From Pusillimonas caeni (GTDB lineage: Bacteria; Pseudomonadota; Gammaproteobacteria; Burkholderiales; Burkholderiaceae_B): a stretch of 64,000 nt of DNA. The DNA is taken from contig NZ_PDUW01000001.1 of NCBI RefSeq assembly GCF_003545815.1, forward strand, positions 248,001 to 312,000, in the 5' to 3' direction. How positions within the stretch are numbered: the first letter of the stretch is position 1; every line of letters begins with the position of its first letter. Shown one piece after another: positions 15,730 to 24,837 of this stretch. Under the pieces are notes generated by a model, which did not search any database, had not been told where the DNA came from, and saw only the letters and a program-made list of their open reading frames with translations. Both the position numbers and the translations under genes were made by a program.

Positions 15730-17013
15730 TCAGCCAGCCAAGTTGGGCAGCCACATGGAAATCCAAGGCACGTAAGTGACCATCATCAAAGCCAGCACAT
15801 AGATGGCGATAAATGGCAGCACGCCCTTGATGATTCTGCTCGCCGATACATTGAAAATACTCGAACTGACGAATAAATTAAGTCCGAATGGCGGCGTGAA
15901 CATGCCGATCGCCAAGTTGACCGTCATGATGATGCCGAAGTGGATTACGTCCACCCCCGCCGCTAATGCAATGGGCAATAAAAGGGGCACCAGCACCACG
16001 ATTGCTGAGTTCGGGTCCATGAACATCCCCGCGATGAGCAAAACGACATTCAGCATCAGCAGGATCATGAATGGACTCATCTCCCAGGCCAGCAGCATGC
16101 CGACTATGCTCTCCGGTATGCTCTCGATCACCAGAACAAGCGAGAACACCGACGCGGCCGCCACAATGGTGAAAATCTTGCCGGTAAGAAGCGCGGACTC
16201 CAGCGCGACGTCCCATACGCCTTTCAATGAGAGGTCTCGATATATGGCAACCGTGACGATCAAGGCGTACACGCACAGCACCACCGAGGCTTCGGTCGGA
16301 GTGAAGAACCCGGAATAAATGCCACCGAAGATGATGACGGGCGCTCCCAGCGTCCATGCGGCTCGCCGGGTCGCCAGCCAGAACGCCTCGGCATTCCATC
16401 CGAGCTGCCGCGTGGCGATTGAATGTCGCAGGGAGTACCAGACGGAATAGGCCGTGACGATCAAGCCTATGAGCACGGCCGGGCCGAAACCGGCCAGGAA
16501 TAACTGCCCGACCGACGCCGACGCCACCGCGCCATAGAGAATCATGGTGATGCTAGGGGGCACGATAACGGCAATGGCTCCCATCGAGGTGATCAAACCC
16601 AGCGAGAAATTCTCGGTATATCCGCTTTGCCGCAGCCCGGGATAAAGAACCTTCCCGATCCCCGCCACCGTCGCCGTGCTGGAACCGGAAATGGCGCCGA
16701 ACACTTCGCTGGCGGCGATCGTCGTTACAGGGACTCCGCCCGGCACCTTGCCCAGCAAAACGGTGACCCAGTCGACCAACCGTCGGGACATGCCCCCCCG
16801 AACCATAAGCTCGGCTGCAAAGATGAAACCCGGCACGGCCAGCAAGGCATAGACATTGAGGCTGCTGAACATCCGCGAAGCAAGCATATCCGGAGGAATG
16901 CCGGCCTGCGAAAGCGTCAGCAGCGCAAATCCGGAAGACAAGAACACCAGCCAAAGCGGGAAGCCAAACAACAACAGCAGAATGACGACCAATGTTGAAA
17001 CCAGTCCTACCAT
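15730..17013 (-). CDS. dctM: TRAP transporter large membrane subunit (DctM type)
   Basis: 427 residues, highly hydrophobic, with about 12 membrane segments, the standard size for DctM. Typical stretches include LLAVPGFIFAAELMVRGG (about residue 55-72), ASEVFGAISGSSTATVA (about 101-117) and MFTPPFGLNLFV near the end. It forms the sodium-driven channel of the TRAP importer. It overlaps the dctQ stop by 7 bases, so the two are translationally coupled. The monooxygenase gene follows. Confidence 0.92.
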   Translation of the reverse strand: MVGLVSTLVVILLLLFGFPLWLVFLSSGFALLTLSQAGIPPDMLASRMFSSLNVYALLAVPGFIFAAELMVRGGMSRRLVDWVTVLLGKVPGGVPVTTIAASEVFGAISGSSTATVAGIGKVLYPGLRQSGYTENFSLGLITSMGAIAVIVPPSITMILYGAVASASVGQLFLAGFGPAVLIGLIVTAYSVWYSLRHSIATRQLGWNAEAFWLATRRAAWTLGAPVIIFGGIYSGFFTPTEASVVLCVYALIVTVAIYRDLSLKGVWDVALESALLTGKIFTIVAAASVFSLVLVIESIPESIVGMLLAWEMSPFMILLMLNVVLLIAGMFMDPNSAIVVLVPLLLPIALAAGVDVIHFGIIMTVNLAIGMFTPPFGLNLFVSSSIFNVSASRIIKGVLPFIAIYVLALMMVTYVPWISMWLPNLAG

Positions 17014-17588
17014 GATGGTTCGCCCTGACTCATATCGCCTTCTCCGTCACCCTGCGCGCTGTCAGGCCCTTTTCTGACCAGTTCGACAAGCCATATCAGA
17101 TAAGCCAAAGCCGTCAATCCAAGCCCCAACGGTATGGCCGCATAACCCAGCCAGACTGGAATGTATCCGCTTAAACTGACGTCGCCGAACTGGAAAGCAA
17201 CATAAGTGAAACTCCAGCCCATATAGGCGAGGTATCCGACCATCGCGACGCCGAGCATAGCAATGAGCACATTGATTACCATGCGCGTTTTGGCCGACAC
17301 GTGTTCATAGAAGATGTCCACACTGATGTGCTCATGGCGCCGGGCCAGGACAGCCGCACTCAGGAAAACCGACCACACGACCAAATAGCCCGATGCTTCT
17401 TCGATCCACGGAAACACGTTGTAGCCGAGTTCGCGCAGCGCCACGGAGCAAAACACTGAAACGATCATGGCGATGAATGAGACGCCGACGAGCAGCTTCA
17501 ACACGCCAAAGCAGAATCGGTCGATGAAGCCCACAAAGAGTCCTATGGGAGACTTTTCCTTGACGGGCTTGGCGGCGGACGAGTTCAT
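17007..17588 (-). CDS. dctQ: TRAP transporter small membrane subunit (DctQ type)
   Basis: 193 residues from ATG 17588, whose ATGA overlaps the dctP stop; a longer open frame to 17669 runs through dctP and is not used. Four membrane segments are visible, with the family stretches FPWIEEASGYLVVWSVFLSAA and a RRHEHISVDIFY loop. The C-terminal tail is short and acidic. It links the binding protein DctP and the channel DctM. Confidence 0.88.
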   Translation of the reverse strand: MNSSAAKPVKEKSPIGLFVGFIDRFCFGVLKLLVGVSFIAMIVSVFCSVALRELGYNVFPWIEEASGYLVVWSVFLSAAVLARRHEHISVDIFYEHVSAKTRMVINVLIAMLGVAMVGYLAYMGWSFTYVAFQFGDVSLSGYIPVWLGYAAIPLGLGLTALAYLIWLVELVRKGPDSAQGDGEGDMSQGEPSW

Positions 17589-18634
17589 TTTCCGATACGG
17601 CTTTGAATGTCGCGCTCCAGCATCTCGAGCATCTCTTTCTTGCCGGGGTTCTGGGTAGCCGTCATCCATACCCCCTTCTTGTTCAACTCGCGCAACTTCG
17701 CTATATCGTCCTTCGAGAGATCGATTACGTTTATCTTGGCATCGTTGCGCAGCAGAGCAATGGCGTCGTTCTGCTCTTGTACGAACTCTTGGGTGCCGAT
17801 GGCCTGTATTTCGCGCCCGGCATCATCGACGTGCTTCTTGAGATCGTCCGGCAGCTTGTCGTACCAGCTCTTGCTGACGGCTATGTACTCCGTCAGGACG
17901 ATATGGTTGGTCATCAGCACATTGGGCGCCTGTTCGTGGTACTTGAGTTTGACCGTCACAGCGGCGGGTAGATCGAAGCCGTCCAACACACCTTGCTGGA
18001 TGGAGGTATAGACCTCCGGCAGCGACATATGTACGGAGCGCGCTCCCCAGTCGTTGACGGTTTCAGTGTGCTCATGTCCGCCAATGGTCCGAATGCGGCG
18101 GCCCTTCAATTGCTCCAAGATATCGACATCCTGCTTTATATCGCGCAAGTAGATCTGATTGGGGCCCAGGCCGAAAAGCGACACAACGTGAAACCCCTTG
18201 GCGTCCGCCATCTCGCGTATGTGCTGACCCGCTTCTCCCTCCATGATTTGCGTTATGTTCTCGATTTGCTCTTCGGGTGTGTCTCCAGGAAACACCCAGG
18301 GCAAGGTCAATACGCCCGCCTGCGGCACAAATTGGTTGAGGTAACCGGTCGGATTCGTGATGGCTTGCACCGAACCCAGACGCAAGCCGCGCATCACTTC
18401 ATCGTTGCTTCCAAGCGCTCCTCCCGAAAACTGTTTGCCTATAATGCGGCCCCCCGTTTTCTGTTGGACCAGGTCTATGAACTTCTGCCCGATACGCTCC
18501 TGTGCGTCGTTGGACGTGATATTACCCAGACGCATCTCGTACACCGTGGACGATTCAGCAGCCATGGCCGAATAGGACATAGTTAGCGCCAATGACATGC
18601 CCAATACCAACTTCGGAATAAATGTTCTTTTCAT
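17585..18634 (-). CDS. dctP: TRAP transporter substrate-binding protein (DctP type)
   Basis: 349 residues with a signal peptide (MKRTFIPKLVLGMSLALTM..., cleavage near AMAAE, residue 26). The mature protein has the DctP pattern: GALGSNDEVMRGLRLGSVQA, then a domain-swap region with RRIRTIGG, holding the Arg that usually binds a substrate carboxylate, and LPEVYTSIQQGVLDG. It binds an organic acid in the periplasm. It is the first gene of dctPQM-monooxygenase. The 213 bases upstream carry a hairpin with paired TGGCC (18702-18720) and tandem GGCCAAA (18716-18730), possibly regulatory. Confidence 0.9.
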   Translation of the reverse strand: MKRTFIPKLVLGMSLALTMSYSAMAAESSTVYEMRLGNITSNDAQERIGQKFIDLVQQKTGGRIIGKQFSGGALGSNDEVMRGLRLGSVQAITNPTGYLNQFVPQAGVLTLPWVFPGDTPEEQIENITQIMEGEAGQHIREMADAKGFHVVSLFGLGPNQIYLRDIKQDVDILEQLKGRRIRTIGGHEHTETVNDWGARSVHMSLPEVYTSIQQGVLDGFDLPAAVTVKLKYHEQAPNVLMTNHIVLTEYIAVSKSWYDKLPDDLKKHVDDAGREIQAIGTQEFVQEQNDAIALLRNDAKINVIDLSKDDIAKLRELNKKGVWMTATQNPGKKEMLEMLERDIQSRIGK

Positions 18635-18799
18635 CTTCTATCCTTGCCACGGGTATGAAAAATTGGCCCAGTCAGGCCGCATGTAAGGGGTCAATGGAGA
18701 AGTGGCCTTCGCAAGGGCCAAATGGCCAAACGAGATAGTCTGGCATCCTTACCACTTGCGTAGGATAGATCGAAATTTGAAGCGTCTCCTATTGGGGTT

Positions 18800-18829
18800 G
18801 ACCCGATATCGCAGCCGCTCAATCGGGTC
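18800..18829 (-). terminator. possible terminator after the glycosyltransferase gene
   Basis: GACCCGAT (18800-18807) pairs perfectly with ATCGGGTC (18822-18829) across a 14-base loop, starting 19 bases after the glycosyltransferase stop. No T run follows on the minus strand, so it may be weak, or may be a protein-binding site of the dctP promoter instead. Confidence 0.3.
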
Positions 18830-18847
18830 CGGTGGCCGGCTCGCGAT

Positions 18848-19780
18848 CTATATCGGCTCGGCGGACGATGAGTCCGACATATCCGGCTCCCTCTCGTCGA
18901 CTGTTCCGAGCCACTCCAGCAACTCGCTTTGCGGATTCGATCTGCTCAGCGCCGTTGAGTAGCGTTTGCGCAGCCGCATCTGCCAAAACGAGAAGGCGAT
19001 TCGATATTGCTCCATGTCCCGCCGCTGGCAAAGCGTCTCGAATACGGACTCGCGTATGGCCAGGTCTGCGAACATTCGCTTCTCCAGTCCCTGGTCCACT
19101 GTCTCGCCCGGCTTGCCCGGCGTGGCGCGCCGCGCACCATCGTGTTGGCAATAATAGACCCTGCCGTCCGAAGCGGGGCGAAGGGGAATGCCGGCCATGG
19201 CGGCGCGCAACAGGAACTCGTCGTCCTCCTGTGAAGTCAGGACAGGGTTCCAAGGACCGATCTGCTCCAAGGCGGAGCGGGTGAAGAGATAGCCGTGGAT
19301 GGGAACGAACCAGGTTCCCTGAATCATGGACCGAAGCATCTCGTCCGGCTCCATGTAGCGCGGCCGGATGAGTGGGCCCACGGGATTGCCGCGCTCCCAA
19401 TGCTGATAGGATGCCATGGCGATGGCGCTGCGTTCGCCGGCGAGCGCGCGGGCAAGATGTTCCAGGGCGCCCGGACACAGCAGGTCGTCGTCATCCAGGA
19501 ACTGAACAAGCTCCCCGCTGCTGGCTTCCACCCCTCTGTTGCGGGCGGTGGCCGGGCCCTGGTTTTCCTGCCATCGATACGACAGCTGGAAATCGGGCCG
19601 CGCCTGGCGCCTCCAGTCATGCACCGCCCAGCGGGTCGCCTCGGCGGATCCGTCATCGACAATCAACACCTCTAGAGGCCGATACGTTTGCCTTGCCACG
19701 CTGTCCAGTGTCCGCGTCAGAAGCTGCGGGCGGTTGTGCGTGGCGATGATTATGCTTATGAGTTGCTTGTTATGGCTCAA
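18848..19780 (-). CDS. family 2 (GT-A fold) glycosyltransferase
   Basis: 310 residues. The N-terminus has the GT2 pattern: ISIIIATHNRPQLLTRTLDSV (8-28), VLIVDDGS (38-45), ARNRGVEASSGELVQFLDDDD with the metal-binding DxD (about 78-98). It would transfer a sugar from a nucleotide donor to an acceptor such as a cell-surface glycan. No transmembrane segment is evident. No polysaccharide genes adjoin; it stands alone between the TRAP operon and hsp20, so its acceptor is unknown. The last 30 residues are acidic and Ser-rich. Confidence 0.85.
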   Translation of the reverse strand: MSHNKQLISIIIATHNRPQLLTRTLDSVARQTYRPLEVLIVDDGSAEATRWAVHDWRRQARPDFQLSYRWQENQGPATARNRGVEASSGELVQFLDDDDLLCPGALEHLARALAGERSAIAMASYQHWERGNPVGPLIRPRYMEPDEMLRSMIQGTWFVPIHGYLFTRSALEQIGPWNPVLTSQEDDEFLLRAAMAGIPLRPASDGRVYYCQHDGARRATPGKPGETVDQGLEKRMFADLAIRESVFETLCQRRDMEQYRIAFSFWQMRLRKRYSTALSRSNPQSELLEWLGTVDEREPDMSDSSSAEPI

Positions 19781-19798
19781 TTCTCACTCCCTAAACAC

Positions 19799-19840
19799 AA
19801 AGAAAGCCCGCCCGCGTGATGCTCTGCGCGGGCGGCCAAG
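19799..19840 (-). terminator. rho-independent terminator, minus strand, downstream of hsp20
   Basis: A GC-rich stem (CCGCCCGCG paired with CGCGGGCGG) around a short loop is followed, in the minus direction, by the T-rich tract CTTTCTTTGTGTTT. It lies between hsp20 and the glycosyltransferase, so it separates the heat-shock unit from the gene beyond. Confidence 0.65.
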
Positions 19841-19880
19841 AGTTTTGAGGGTGCCGAATAGGCTGTTATGAATATCCGAT

Positions 19881-19906
19881 AAGCGCTGCAAGGGTTTGCA
19901 GCGCTT
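19881..19906. terminator. perfect hairpin directly after hsp20
   Basis: AAGCGCTGCAA and TTGCAGCGCTT form a perfect 11-base stem around a four-base loop (GGGT). It begins about 18 bases after the hsp20 stop. No long T run follows, so it may protect the 3' end of the transcript or act together with the second hairpin at 19799-19840. Confidence 0.55.
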
Positions 19907-19923
19907 TCGGAAGGCCGGCCGGA

Positions 19924-20424
19924 TCAGCCGCCGAGGGGAATACGCTTTACACGCGACGCCGCGGCCTTATCCTTGGGCAGGACGACTTCCAGCATGCCGT
20001 TCTTGAAGCTGGCCTGGACCTTGTCTTCGTCGATGTCGTAGCCCAGCTGGATGCGGCGCTCGAAGCGGCCATAGAAGTGCTCGGAGAACTGACGCTTGGC
20101 GTCTTCTTCTTGCGAGCGCTTCTCGCCCCGCAGTGTGAGTACGCCGTCTTCGAGCAACAACTCGACGTCTTTTTCTTCCATGCCCGGAAGCTCGGCGGAC
20201 ACCCGCAGGGCGTCTTCCTCGTCGGATACTTCGAGCCGGGGCCAGGCACCGCTCAAAGCCCGCGCGCCGAAGTCGGCCGGGAAGGCCATGTCGAAGCCTT
20301 TGAACATATCGTCGAACAGGCGATTCATTTCGCGCTGCAGCGACATGACGGGATGTTCCGCGTTGCCGGACGATGCGGGGGCCACGCCTCGGCGGCCCCA
20401 TGGCACTAGATTTCGAACACTCAT
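19924..20424 (-). CDS. small heat-shock protein, Hsp20/alpha-crystallin family
   Basis: 166 residues; AGGAGG lies 7 bases before the ATG. The alpha-crystallin domain covers about residues 58-150: WPRLEVSDEEDALRV, the conserved AELPGMEEKDVEL, GVLTLRGEK and a late ASFKNGMLEVVLPK. The C-terminal VKRIPL contains the I-x-L-like tail (IPL) used for oligomer contacts. It is an ATP-independent holdase that keeps denatured proteins soluble for refolding, here plausibly by the GroES-GroEL genes just upstream on the same strand. A sigma-32-like promoter is at 20511-20540. Confidence 0.92.
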   Translation of the reverse strand: MSVRNLVPWGRRGVAPASSGNAEHPVMSLQREMNRLFDDMFKGFDMAFPADFGARALSGAWPRLEVSDEEDALRVSAELPGMEEKDVELLLEDGVLTLRGEKRSQEEDAKRQFSEHFYGRFERRIQLGYDIDEDKVQASFKNGMLEVVLPKDKAAASRVKRIPLGG

Positions 20425-20510
20425 CGTAAACCTCCTGTACTAACAAGTGGGTCAGGACGCGGTCCGGCATGTTCGCCGAACCTCGTCGAGACGTCCGGGA
20501 TATCTGCCAT

Positions 20511-20540
20511 ATATCTAGGGTCAAGGCCTGGGATTTCAAG
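20511..20540 (-). promoter_or_regulatory. sigma-32 (heat-shock) promoter candidate for hsp20
   Basis: On the minus strand a perfect -35 CTTGAA (20540-20535) is followed after 14 bases by CCCTAGATAT (20520-20511), close to the CCCCATNT consensus. The spacer is the same length as in the groES promoter candidate. It lies about 90 bases before the hsp20 start. Confidence 0.5.
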
Positions 20541-20603
20541 ACCGGCTGGGCGGCCACGGATCGCGGACGCCATGGCCGCCGCGCCGGCAACGGCGTCCGA
20601 GAC

Positions 20604-22214
20604 TTAGAAGTCCATGCCGCCGGGCCCTGCGGGCATGGCGGCCTTGTCTTCCCTGGGAAGCTCGCCCACGCACGCCTCGGTGGTCAGGATCAGCCCCGCG
20701 ATGGAGGCCGCGTTCTGCAGCGCTGTCCGGGTCACCTTCGTGGGATCGACCACGCCGATTTCGACCAGATCGCCGTACTCGCCGGTGGCGGCGTTGTAGC
20801 CGAAATTGCCCTGGGCGTCGGCCACCCTGGACACCACCACCGACGGTTCGTCGCCCGCATTGCTCGCGATGGCCCGCAAAGGAGCCTCGAGCGCCTGGCG
20901 CACGATCTGGATGCCGGCCTCCTGGTCGCTGTTGTCGCCCTTGAGCCCGGCCAGCGCCGCGCGTGCGCGCAGCAGCGCCACGCCACCGCCGGGAACGATG
21001 CCTTCCTCGACCGCGGCGCGGGTGGCATGCAGCGCATCGTCGACGCGGTCCTTCTTTTCCTTCATTTCGACTTCGGTCGCGGCGCCCACCTTGATGACGG
21101 CCACCCCGCCGGCAAGTTTGGCGACCCGTTCCTGCAGCTTTTCGCGATCGTAGTCGCTGGTTGCCTGCTCGATTTGCGCCTGGATGGACTTGACCCGGGC
21201 ATCGATGCCGGCCTGTTCACCCGCGCCGCCGACGATGATGGTGTTCTCCTTGTGCACCTCGATGCGCTTGGCGCTGCCCAGGTCGGCGAGTTCGGCTTTC
21301 TCCAGCTGCTTGCCGGTCTCTTCGGAAATGACCGTGGCCCCGGTCAGTATGGCGATGTCCTCGAGCATGGCCTTGCGGCGGTCGCCGAAGCCCGGCGCCT
21401 TGACGGCCGCCACCTTGAGCACGCCCCGCATGGAGTTGACGACCAGCGTGGCAAGCGCCTCGCCCTCGATGTCCTCGGCGACGATCAGCAGGGGCTTGCC
21501 GGCCTTGGCCGCGGCCTCGAGAACCGGCAGCAGGTCGCGCACGTTGGAAATCTTCTTGTCGTGCAGCAGGACCAGCGGATCTTCGAGCACGGCAAGCTGC
21601 TTCTCGGGCTCGTTGATGAAATAGGGGCTTAGATAGCCGCGGTCGAACTGCATGCCCTCGACGACTTCGAGCTCGTTCTCGAGGGATTTTCCGTCTTCGA
21701 CCGTAATGACACCTTCCTTGCCCACTTTGTCCATGGCGTCGGCGATGATCTTGCCGATATCGGCGTCCGAGTTGGCCGAAAGCGCTGCGACCTGGGAAAT
21801 TTCCCTGCTGGTCGATATCGGCTTGGAAAGCGTCTTGAGCTCCGCCGTCACCGCGGTCACCGCCTTCTCGATGCCTCGCTTCAAGTCCATGGGATTGATG
21901 CCGGCGGCCACGAAGCGGATTCCCTCTTGCACGATGGCCTGGGCCAGCACCGTGGCGGTGGTGGTGCCGTCTCCGGCCACGTCGGCAGTCTTGGATGCCA
22001 CTTGCTTGACCACCTGGGCGCCGATGTTCTCGAACTTGTCCTTCAGTTCGATTTCCTTGGCGACCGAAACGCCGTCCTTCGTGATGACCGGGGCGCCGAA
22101 GCTGCGCTCGAGCAGCACGTTGCGCCCCTTGGGCCCGAGTGTGACCTTGACGGCGTTGGCCAGTATGTTCACGCCCCTCACGATGCGAGTGCGGGCGCCA
22201 TCATTGAATAGCAC
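20604..22214 (-). CDS. groEL: GroEL-type chaperonin, extra copy style, with a frameshift at the 5' end
   Basis: The open frame (536 residues from GTG 22214) is a near-complete 60 kDa chaperonin: [17 protein letters not shown], the ATP motif [12 protein letters not shown], and [22 protein letters not shown]. The C-terminus is GPGGMDF with no long GGM repeat. The normal start is ATG 22230 with AGGAG 8 bases upstream, but the run AAAAA (five where four would keep frame, 22218-22222) shifts it: from 22230 translation stops after nine codons. Starting at GTG 22214 loses only about five residues but has no obvious ribosome site. It could be a sequence error, a damaged gene, or a gene rescued by slippage. 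It works with GroES to fold proteins in the cytoplasm. Confidence 0.85.
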   Translation of the reverse strand: MLFNDGARTRIVRGVNILANAVKVTLGPKGRNVLLERSFGAPVITKDGVSVAKEIELKDKFENIGAQVVKQVASKTADVAGDGTTTATVLAQAIVQEGIRFVAAGINPMDLKRGIEKAVTAVTAELKTLSKPISTSREISQVAALSANSDADIGKIIADAMDKVGKEGVITVEDGKSLENELEVVEGMQFDRGYLSPYFINEPEKQLAVLEDPLVLLHDKKISNVRDLLPVLEAAAKAGKPLLIVAEDIEGEALATLVVNSMRGVLKVAAVKAPGFGDRRKAMLEDIAILTGATVISEETGKQLEKAELADLGSAKRIEVHKENTIIVGGAGEQAGIDARVKSIQAQIEQATSDYDREKLQERVAKLAGGVAVIKVGAATEVEMKEKKDRVDDALHATRAAVEEGIVPGGGVALLRARAALAGLKGDNSDQEAGIQIVRQALEAPLRAIASNAGDEPSVVVSRVADAQGNFGYNAATGEYGDLVEIGVVDPTKVTRTALQNAASIAGLILTTEACVGELPREDKAAMPAGPGGMDF

Positions 22215-22261
22215 TTCTTTTTGCGCTCATGTTCGTACTCCTGAAAAGCGGGATGGAAGAG

Positions 22262-22579
22262 TCAGGCGGCCTTCTTGAGATTCCGGCCGTCGGCCTCGAT
22301 CACGGCCAGCACATCGTCCTCGCGCAGCACGAGGAGCTCTTCGCCGTCTACCTTGACGGTCTGGCCGGCATACTTGCCGAACAGCACCTGGTCACCGGGT
22401 TTGAGTTGTAATGGGTGAACGGTGCCGTCTTGCGCGCGCCTGCCCTCGCCCACGGCGAGCACTTCGCCTTGCTCGGGCTTTTCGGCGGCAGAGTCGGGAA
22501 TCACGATGCCGGATGCTGTCTTGCGTTGCTGTTCGATTCGCTTGACGATAACCCGGTCGTGAAGGGGACGAATCTTCAT
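22262..22579 (-). CDS. groES: GroES co-chaperonin
   Basis: 105 residues from ATG 22579, set by AAGGAG 7 bases upstream. [38 protein letters not shown], the mobile loop region, and the late [16 protein letters not shown] are classical GroES. It caps GroEL as a heptameric ring. It is the first gene of groES-groEL, 48 bases before groEL, with a sigma-32-like promoter at 22695-22722. Confidence 0.93.
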   Translation of the reverse strand: MKIRPLHDRVIVKRIEQQRKTASGIVIPDSAAEKPEQGEVLAVGEGRRAQDGTVHPLQLKPGDQVLFGKYAGQTVKVDGEELLVLREDDVLAVIEADGRNLKKAA

Positions 22580-22694
22580 GATCAATCTCCTTGATATCAG
22601 ATCACCAAAAAGGAATCAGGAAATGGCGTTGGCTTGCGCGAAGCAAGGCAGCGGGAGGCGAGCCACTTCCAGGCAGCAGAACACTGCGAAGCAG

Positions 22695-22722
22695 ATATGG
22701 CGGCTCGTCGCGGTCTTTCAAG
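22695..22722 (-). promoter_or_regulatory. sigma-32 (heat-shock) promoter for groES-groEL
   Basis: On the minus strand a perfect -35 CTTGAA (22722-22717), a 14-base spacer and CGCCATAT (22702-22695) match the heat-shock consensus CTTGAA/CCCCATNT at all but one key base. It lies about 115 bases upstream of groES. No CIRCE inverted repeat (the HrcA site) was seen in this leader. Confidence 0.65.
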
Positions 22723-22750
22723 CCTATGCCGCGCATGAAATTGAAACTTT

Positions 22751-23383
22751 TTATTTCTTCAATATGCCGGCACCCCGGCCAAGGCGATATACGTCCCGGC
22801 CGGTACGGTGCTTATCATACGGAGCGGGCGCGAGCGGGCACAGGGAACGGCGCGTGCCGTCGGCCTCCAGCGTGGCATCGTCTTCGTCGAGCAGGGCCCA
22901 GATGCCGGTTGCGCGTGGGCGGAACTGCCAGCGGATGTAGCCCGTGGCCCCGGCAAGCTCGACCATAAGGTCCTGATCCGGCGCCTCGACAACCATGTGC
23001 CGGTCGGCCGGTTCGCCGGGATACGAGGCGAAGGCCCGATGGCACGCCATGGTTTCGCCCAGCCCCGCGTTCAGGCGCCACCATGGCCGGTGGTTGGCGC
23101 GTTCGAGGTCCCAGGCGCCGAGCCGCCATGCGGCTGCAAGCATGGCCTCGTCCAGCGTCTCGACCCGACTCCAGCCGGCGTTGATCTGGAGCGCGGACCC
23201 CGCCACTGAGCGGACGGGCATATGCAGCCCTTCCAGCCGGGCGGCGGTCTGGCGGCGGAAGCCATGCCAGTGGAGTATGAGCATGAGCGGCGTATGAGCC
23301 TTGGCCACCGCGCTGAGTGTCACCGCGTAAAGCGGCAGCCGCATCGCGGCGGCGTGGGCCTGAATCGTTTCGAGGATGTCCAT
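22751..23383 (-). CDS. protein of unknown function beside the heat-shock genes
   Basis: 210 residues from ATG 23383 (an ATG at 23410 is also open). I do not recognise the family. It is a soluble-looking protein with no signal peptide, beginning MDILETIQAHAAAMRLPLYAV. It is rich in Trp and Arg in its middle and has a plausible beta-rich C-terminal half, with the pattern ALLDEDDATLEADG followed by a tail ending ILKK. Codon use and GC match the neighbours, and the long frame argues that it is real. It follows the DUF3617-like genes on the same strand (115-base gap) and precedes groES. Confidence 0.6.
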   Translation of the reverse strand: MDILETIQAHAAAMRLPLYAVTLSAVAKAHTPLMLILHWHGFRRQTAARLEGLHMPVRSVAGSALQINAGWSRVETLDEAMLAAAWRLGAWDLERANHRPWWRLNAGLGETMACHRAFASYPGEPADRHMVVEAPDQDLMVELAGATGYIRWQFRPRATGIWALLDEDDATLEADGTRRSLCPLAPAPYDKHRTGRDVYRLGRGAGILKK

Positions 23384-23498
23384 GAGACCACCAGTGCGCG
23401 ACATTTCCACCGTTTTATTCTATTCAAATGCGTGATGATCGCAAGCCGTCCTTGCGCCGGATGGCAGGGGCGCCGGCCTTGGAGTGCGCGCGCCGCGC

Positions 23499-24140
23499 TT
23501 ATCGGTCCAGCCGGGACTGTTTGAACGTCTTGTTATTGGCTATTTCTTCGAAGACGTTTCTGTGCTGCCGCCCTTTCAGAGTCTCTTCGCCGTTCACCCG
23601 CCAATGCATCAACAGCATATCGCCGGACTTCTGCCCTTGAGGGCAAGCGCCGAGCCGCTTCATGCGGGTGGTGAAACGGCCGTTGCTGTGTATGAGATTG
23701 TCCCGGTTGATGACGATGGTCTCGGCTCGCATCTCTTCGTCTCCGGTGAAGGCGGCGGAATGCCGGACTTCGGTCTTGCCGATCTTGTCTTCGATGGGCG
23801 AAGGCCCGGAGCAATGCATGGTCCAGGAAAGCTCGCCGTTCTTGAGAACCGGGCGCGGCTCTTCACAACGTTCGTTCAGGCCCGCGACGCTGGCCTGCTG
23901 CTCGCGCACTTCGAGCTCGTGCAAGGCCCGGTCGGCCTTCTCATCCAGGCACACTTGCCATACCTTCTGGATGTCGAAGGTCGTCTTGCCGTCGCTGATG
24001 GCGCCCATCTGGTCCATGGACCAGAGTCCGGGCGCGCGCGCCGGGACATCGGCGGGAAGTTCGAAACCCGTTGCCGCGGCTGCGGCCGCCCACGCCAGGG
24101 CCGCCATGAACAACTGCCGCCGAAGACGCGCCGTCCACAT
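23499..24140 (-). CDS. exported DUF3617-like protein A
   Basis: 213 residues with an N-terminal signal (LFMAALAWAAAAAATGFELP). The mature part starts with APGLW, and CLDEKADRAL and a later CEEP/MHCSG pair give conserved cysteines, the layout of the periplasmic DUF3617 family, whose function is unknown. The ATG overlaps the stop of the upstream paralogue as TAATG (24142-24138), so the two are translationally coupled. It is the third of three genes SPFH protein, paralogue B, paralogue A. Confidence 0.65.
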   Translation of the reverse strand: MWTARLRRQLFMAALAWAAAAAATGFELPADVPARAPGLWSMDQMGAISDGKTTFDIQKVWQVCLDEKADRALHELEVREQQASVAGLNERCEEPRPVLKNGELSWTMHCSGPSPIEDKIGKTEVRHSAAFTGDEEMRAETIVINRDNLIHSNGRFTTRMKRLGACPQGQKSGDMLLMHWRVNGEETLKGRQHRNVFEEIANNKTFKQSRLDR

Positions 24141-24784
24141 TACATCGGCCCCAGGCGCTTGTTGATTTCTTTGCCTTCTTTCAGCAGCTTGTCCACGATT
24201 CGGGTCGATTCATAGATGTTGTCTCGCCGGCCTTCGTTCGGCTCGGCCTCGCTGTTGTACTTGAATCCCTCGTCGACGTAGTCGCCGGGCTCCTGGCCGG
24301 CTGGGCAGTCGCCCACCCACCGCTGCTTTTCCACCAGGTCGATGTCGAGCAAAAACATGACGTCGACCGGCGTGGCCTGCCTTTCCAGCGTTACTTTGGT
24401 GTCGCTGTCGAAGGCCATCGTCCAATGAAAGTCCTGCCCGGCCTCCGCGCTATCCATCAAGGAATTGGTTCTGCATGCCATGTCGCCGGTCAGGACATTG
24501 CCCTTCAAGGCGAACTGCGGCGGCTCGCAATGGACGTCGTGATGCACCACGGAAAGCTCCTTGCGCAGGATCACCAGCTCCTGCAAGGCTCGATCGGCTT
24601 TATCGTCCAGGCAGTAGCGCTTGACGCTCCTGACCTTGTTGTGGCCGACCGTGCCCGACTCGACCATTTCCCAAAGCCCTGGCTTTCGCGCTGGAATGTT
24701 TTCGGGCAAATCGTAGTTCGCGGCGAGCACAGAGCCCGACAGCATGATGGCCAAGCCGGCAATGGAAGTATGGACCACCTTCAA
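24140..24784 (-). CDS. exported DUF3617-like protein B
   Basis: Taken from a TTG at 24784, with AAGGGAGAG 5 bases upstream; this gives 214 residues with a clean signal peptide (MKVVHTSIAGLAIMLSGSVLAAN). A longer TTG start at 24823 is possible. ARKPGLWEM, YCLDDKADRAL and the spaced cysteines align with the neighbour at 23499-24140, so the two are tandem duplicates that have diverged. Likely periplasmic. The start is the least certain point. Confidence 0.62.
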   Translation of the reverse strand: MKVVHTSIAGLAIMLSGSVLAANYDLPENIPARKPGLWEMVESGTVGHNKVRSVKRYCLDDKADRALQELVILRKELSVVHHDVHCEPPQFALKGNVLTGDMACRTNSLMDSAEAGQDFHWTMAFDSDTKVTLERQATPVDVMFLLDIDLVEKQRWVGDCPAGQEPGDYVDEGFKYNSEAEPNEGRRDNIYESTRIVDKLLKEGKEINKRLGPM

Positions 24785-24837
24785 GACGCTCTCCCTTGTC
24801 TTACTTGTCAACGCAATGAGCAAACCGGCGGTGTTCG

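Noticed and set aside
20549-20580. GGCGGCCA/TGGCCGCC inverted repeat after groEL as its terminator
   Set aside because: The loop is 16 bases and there is no T run; it also overlaps the hsp20 promoter region, so the support is too weak.
20469-21632. 387-codon open frame antisense to groEL
   Set aside because: Shadow of groEL; only the chaperonin frame carries conserved motifs.
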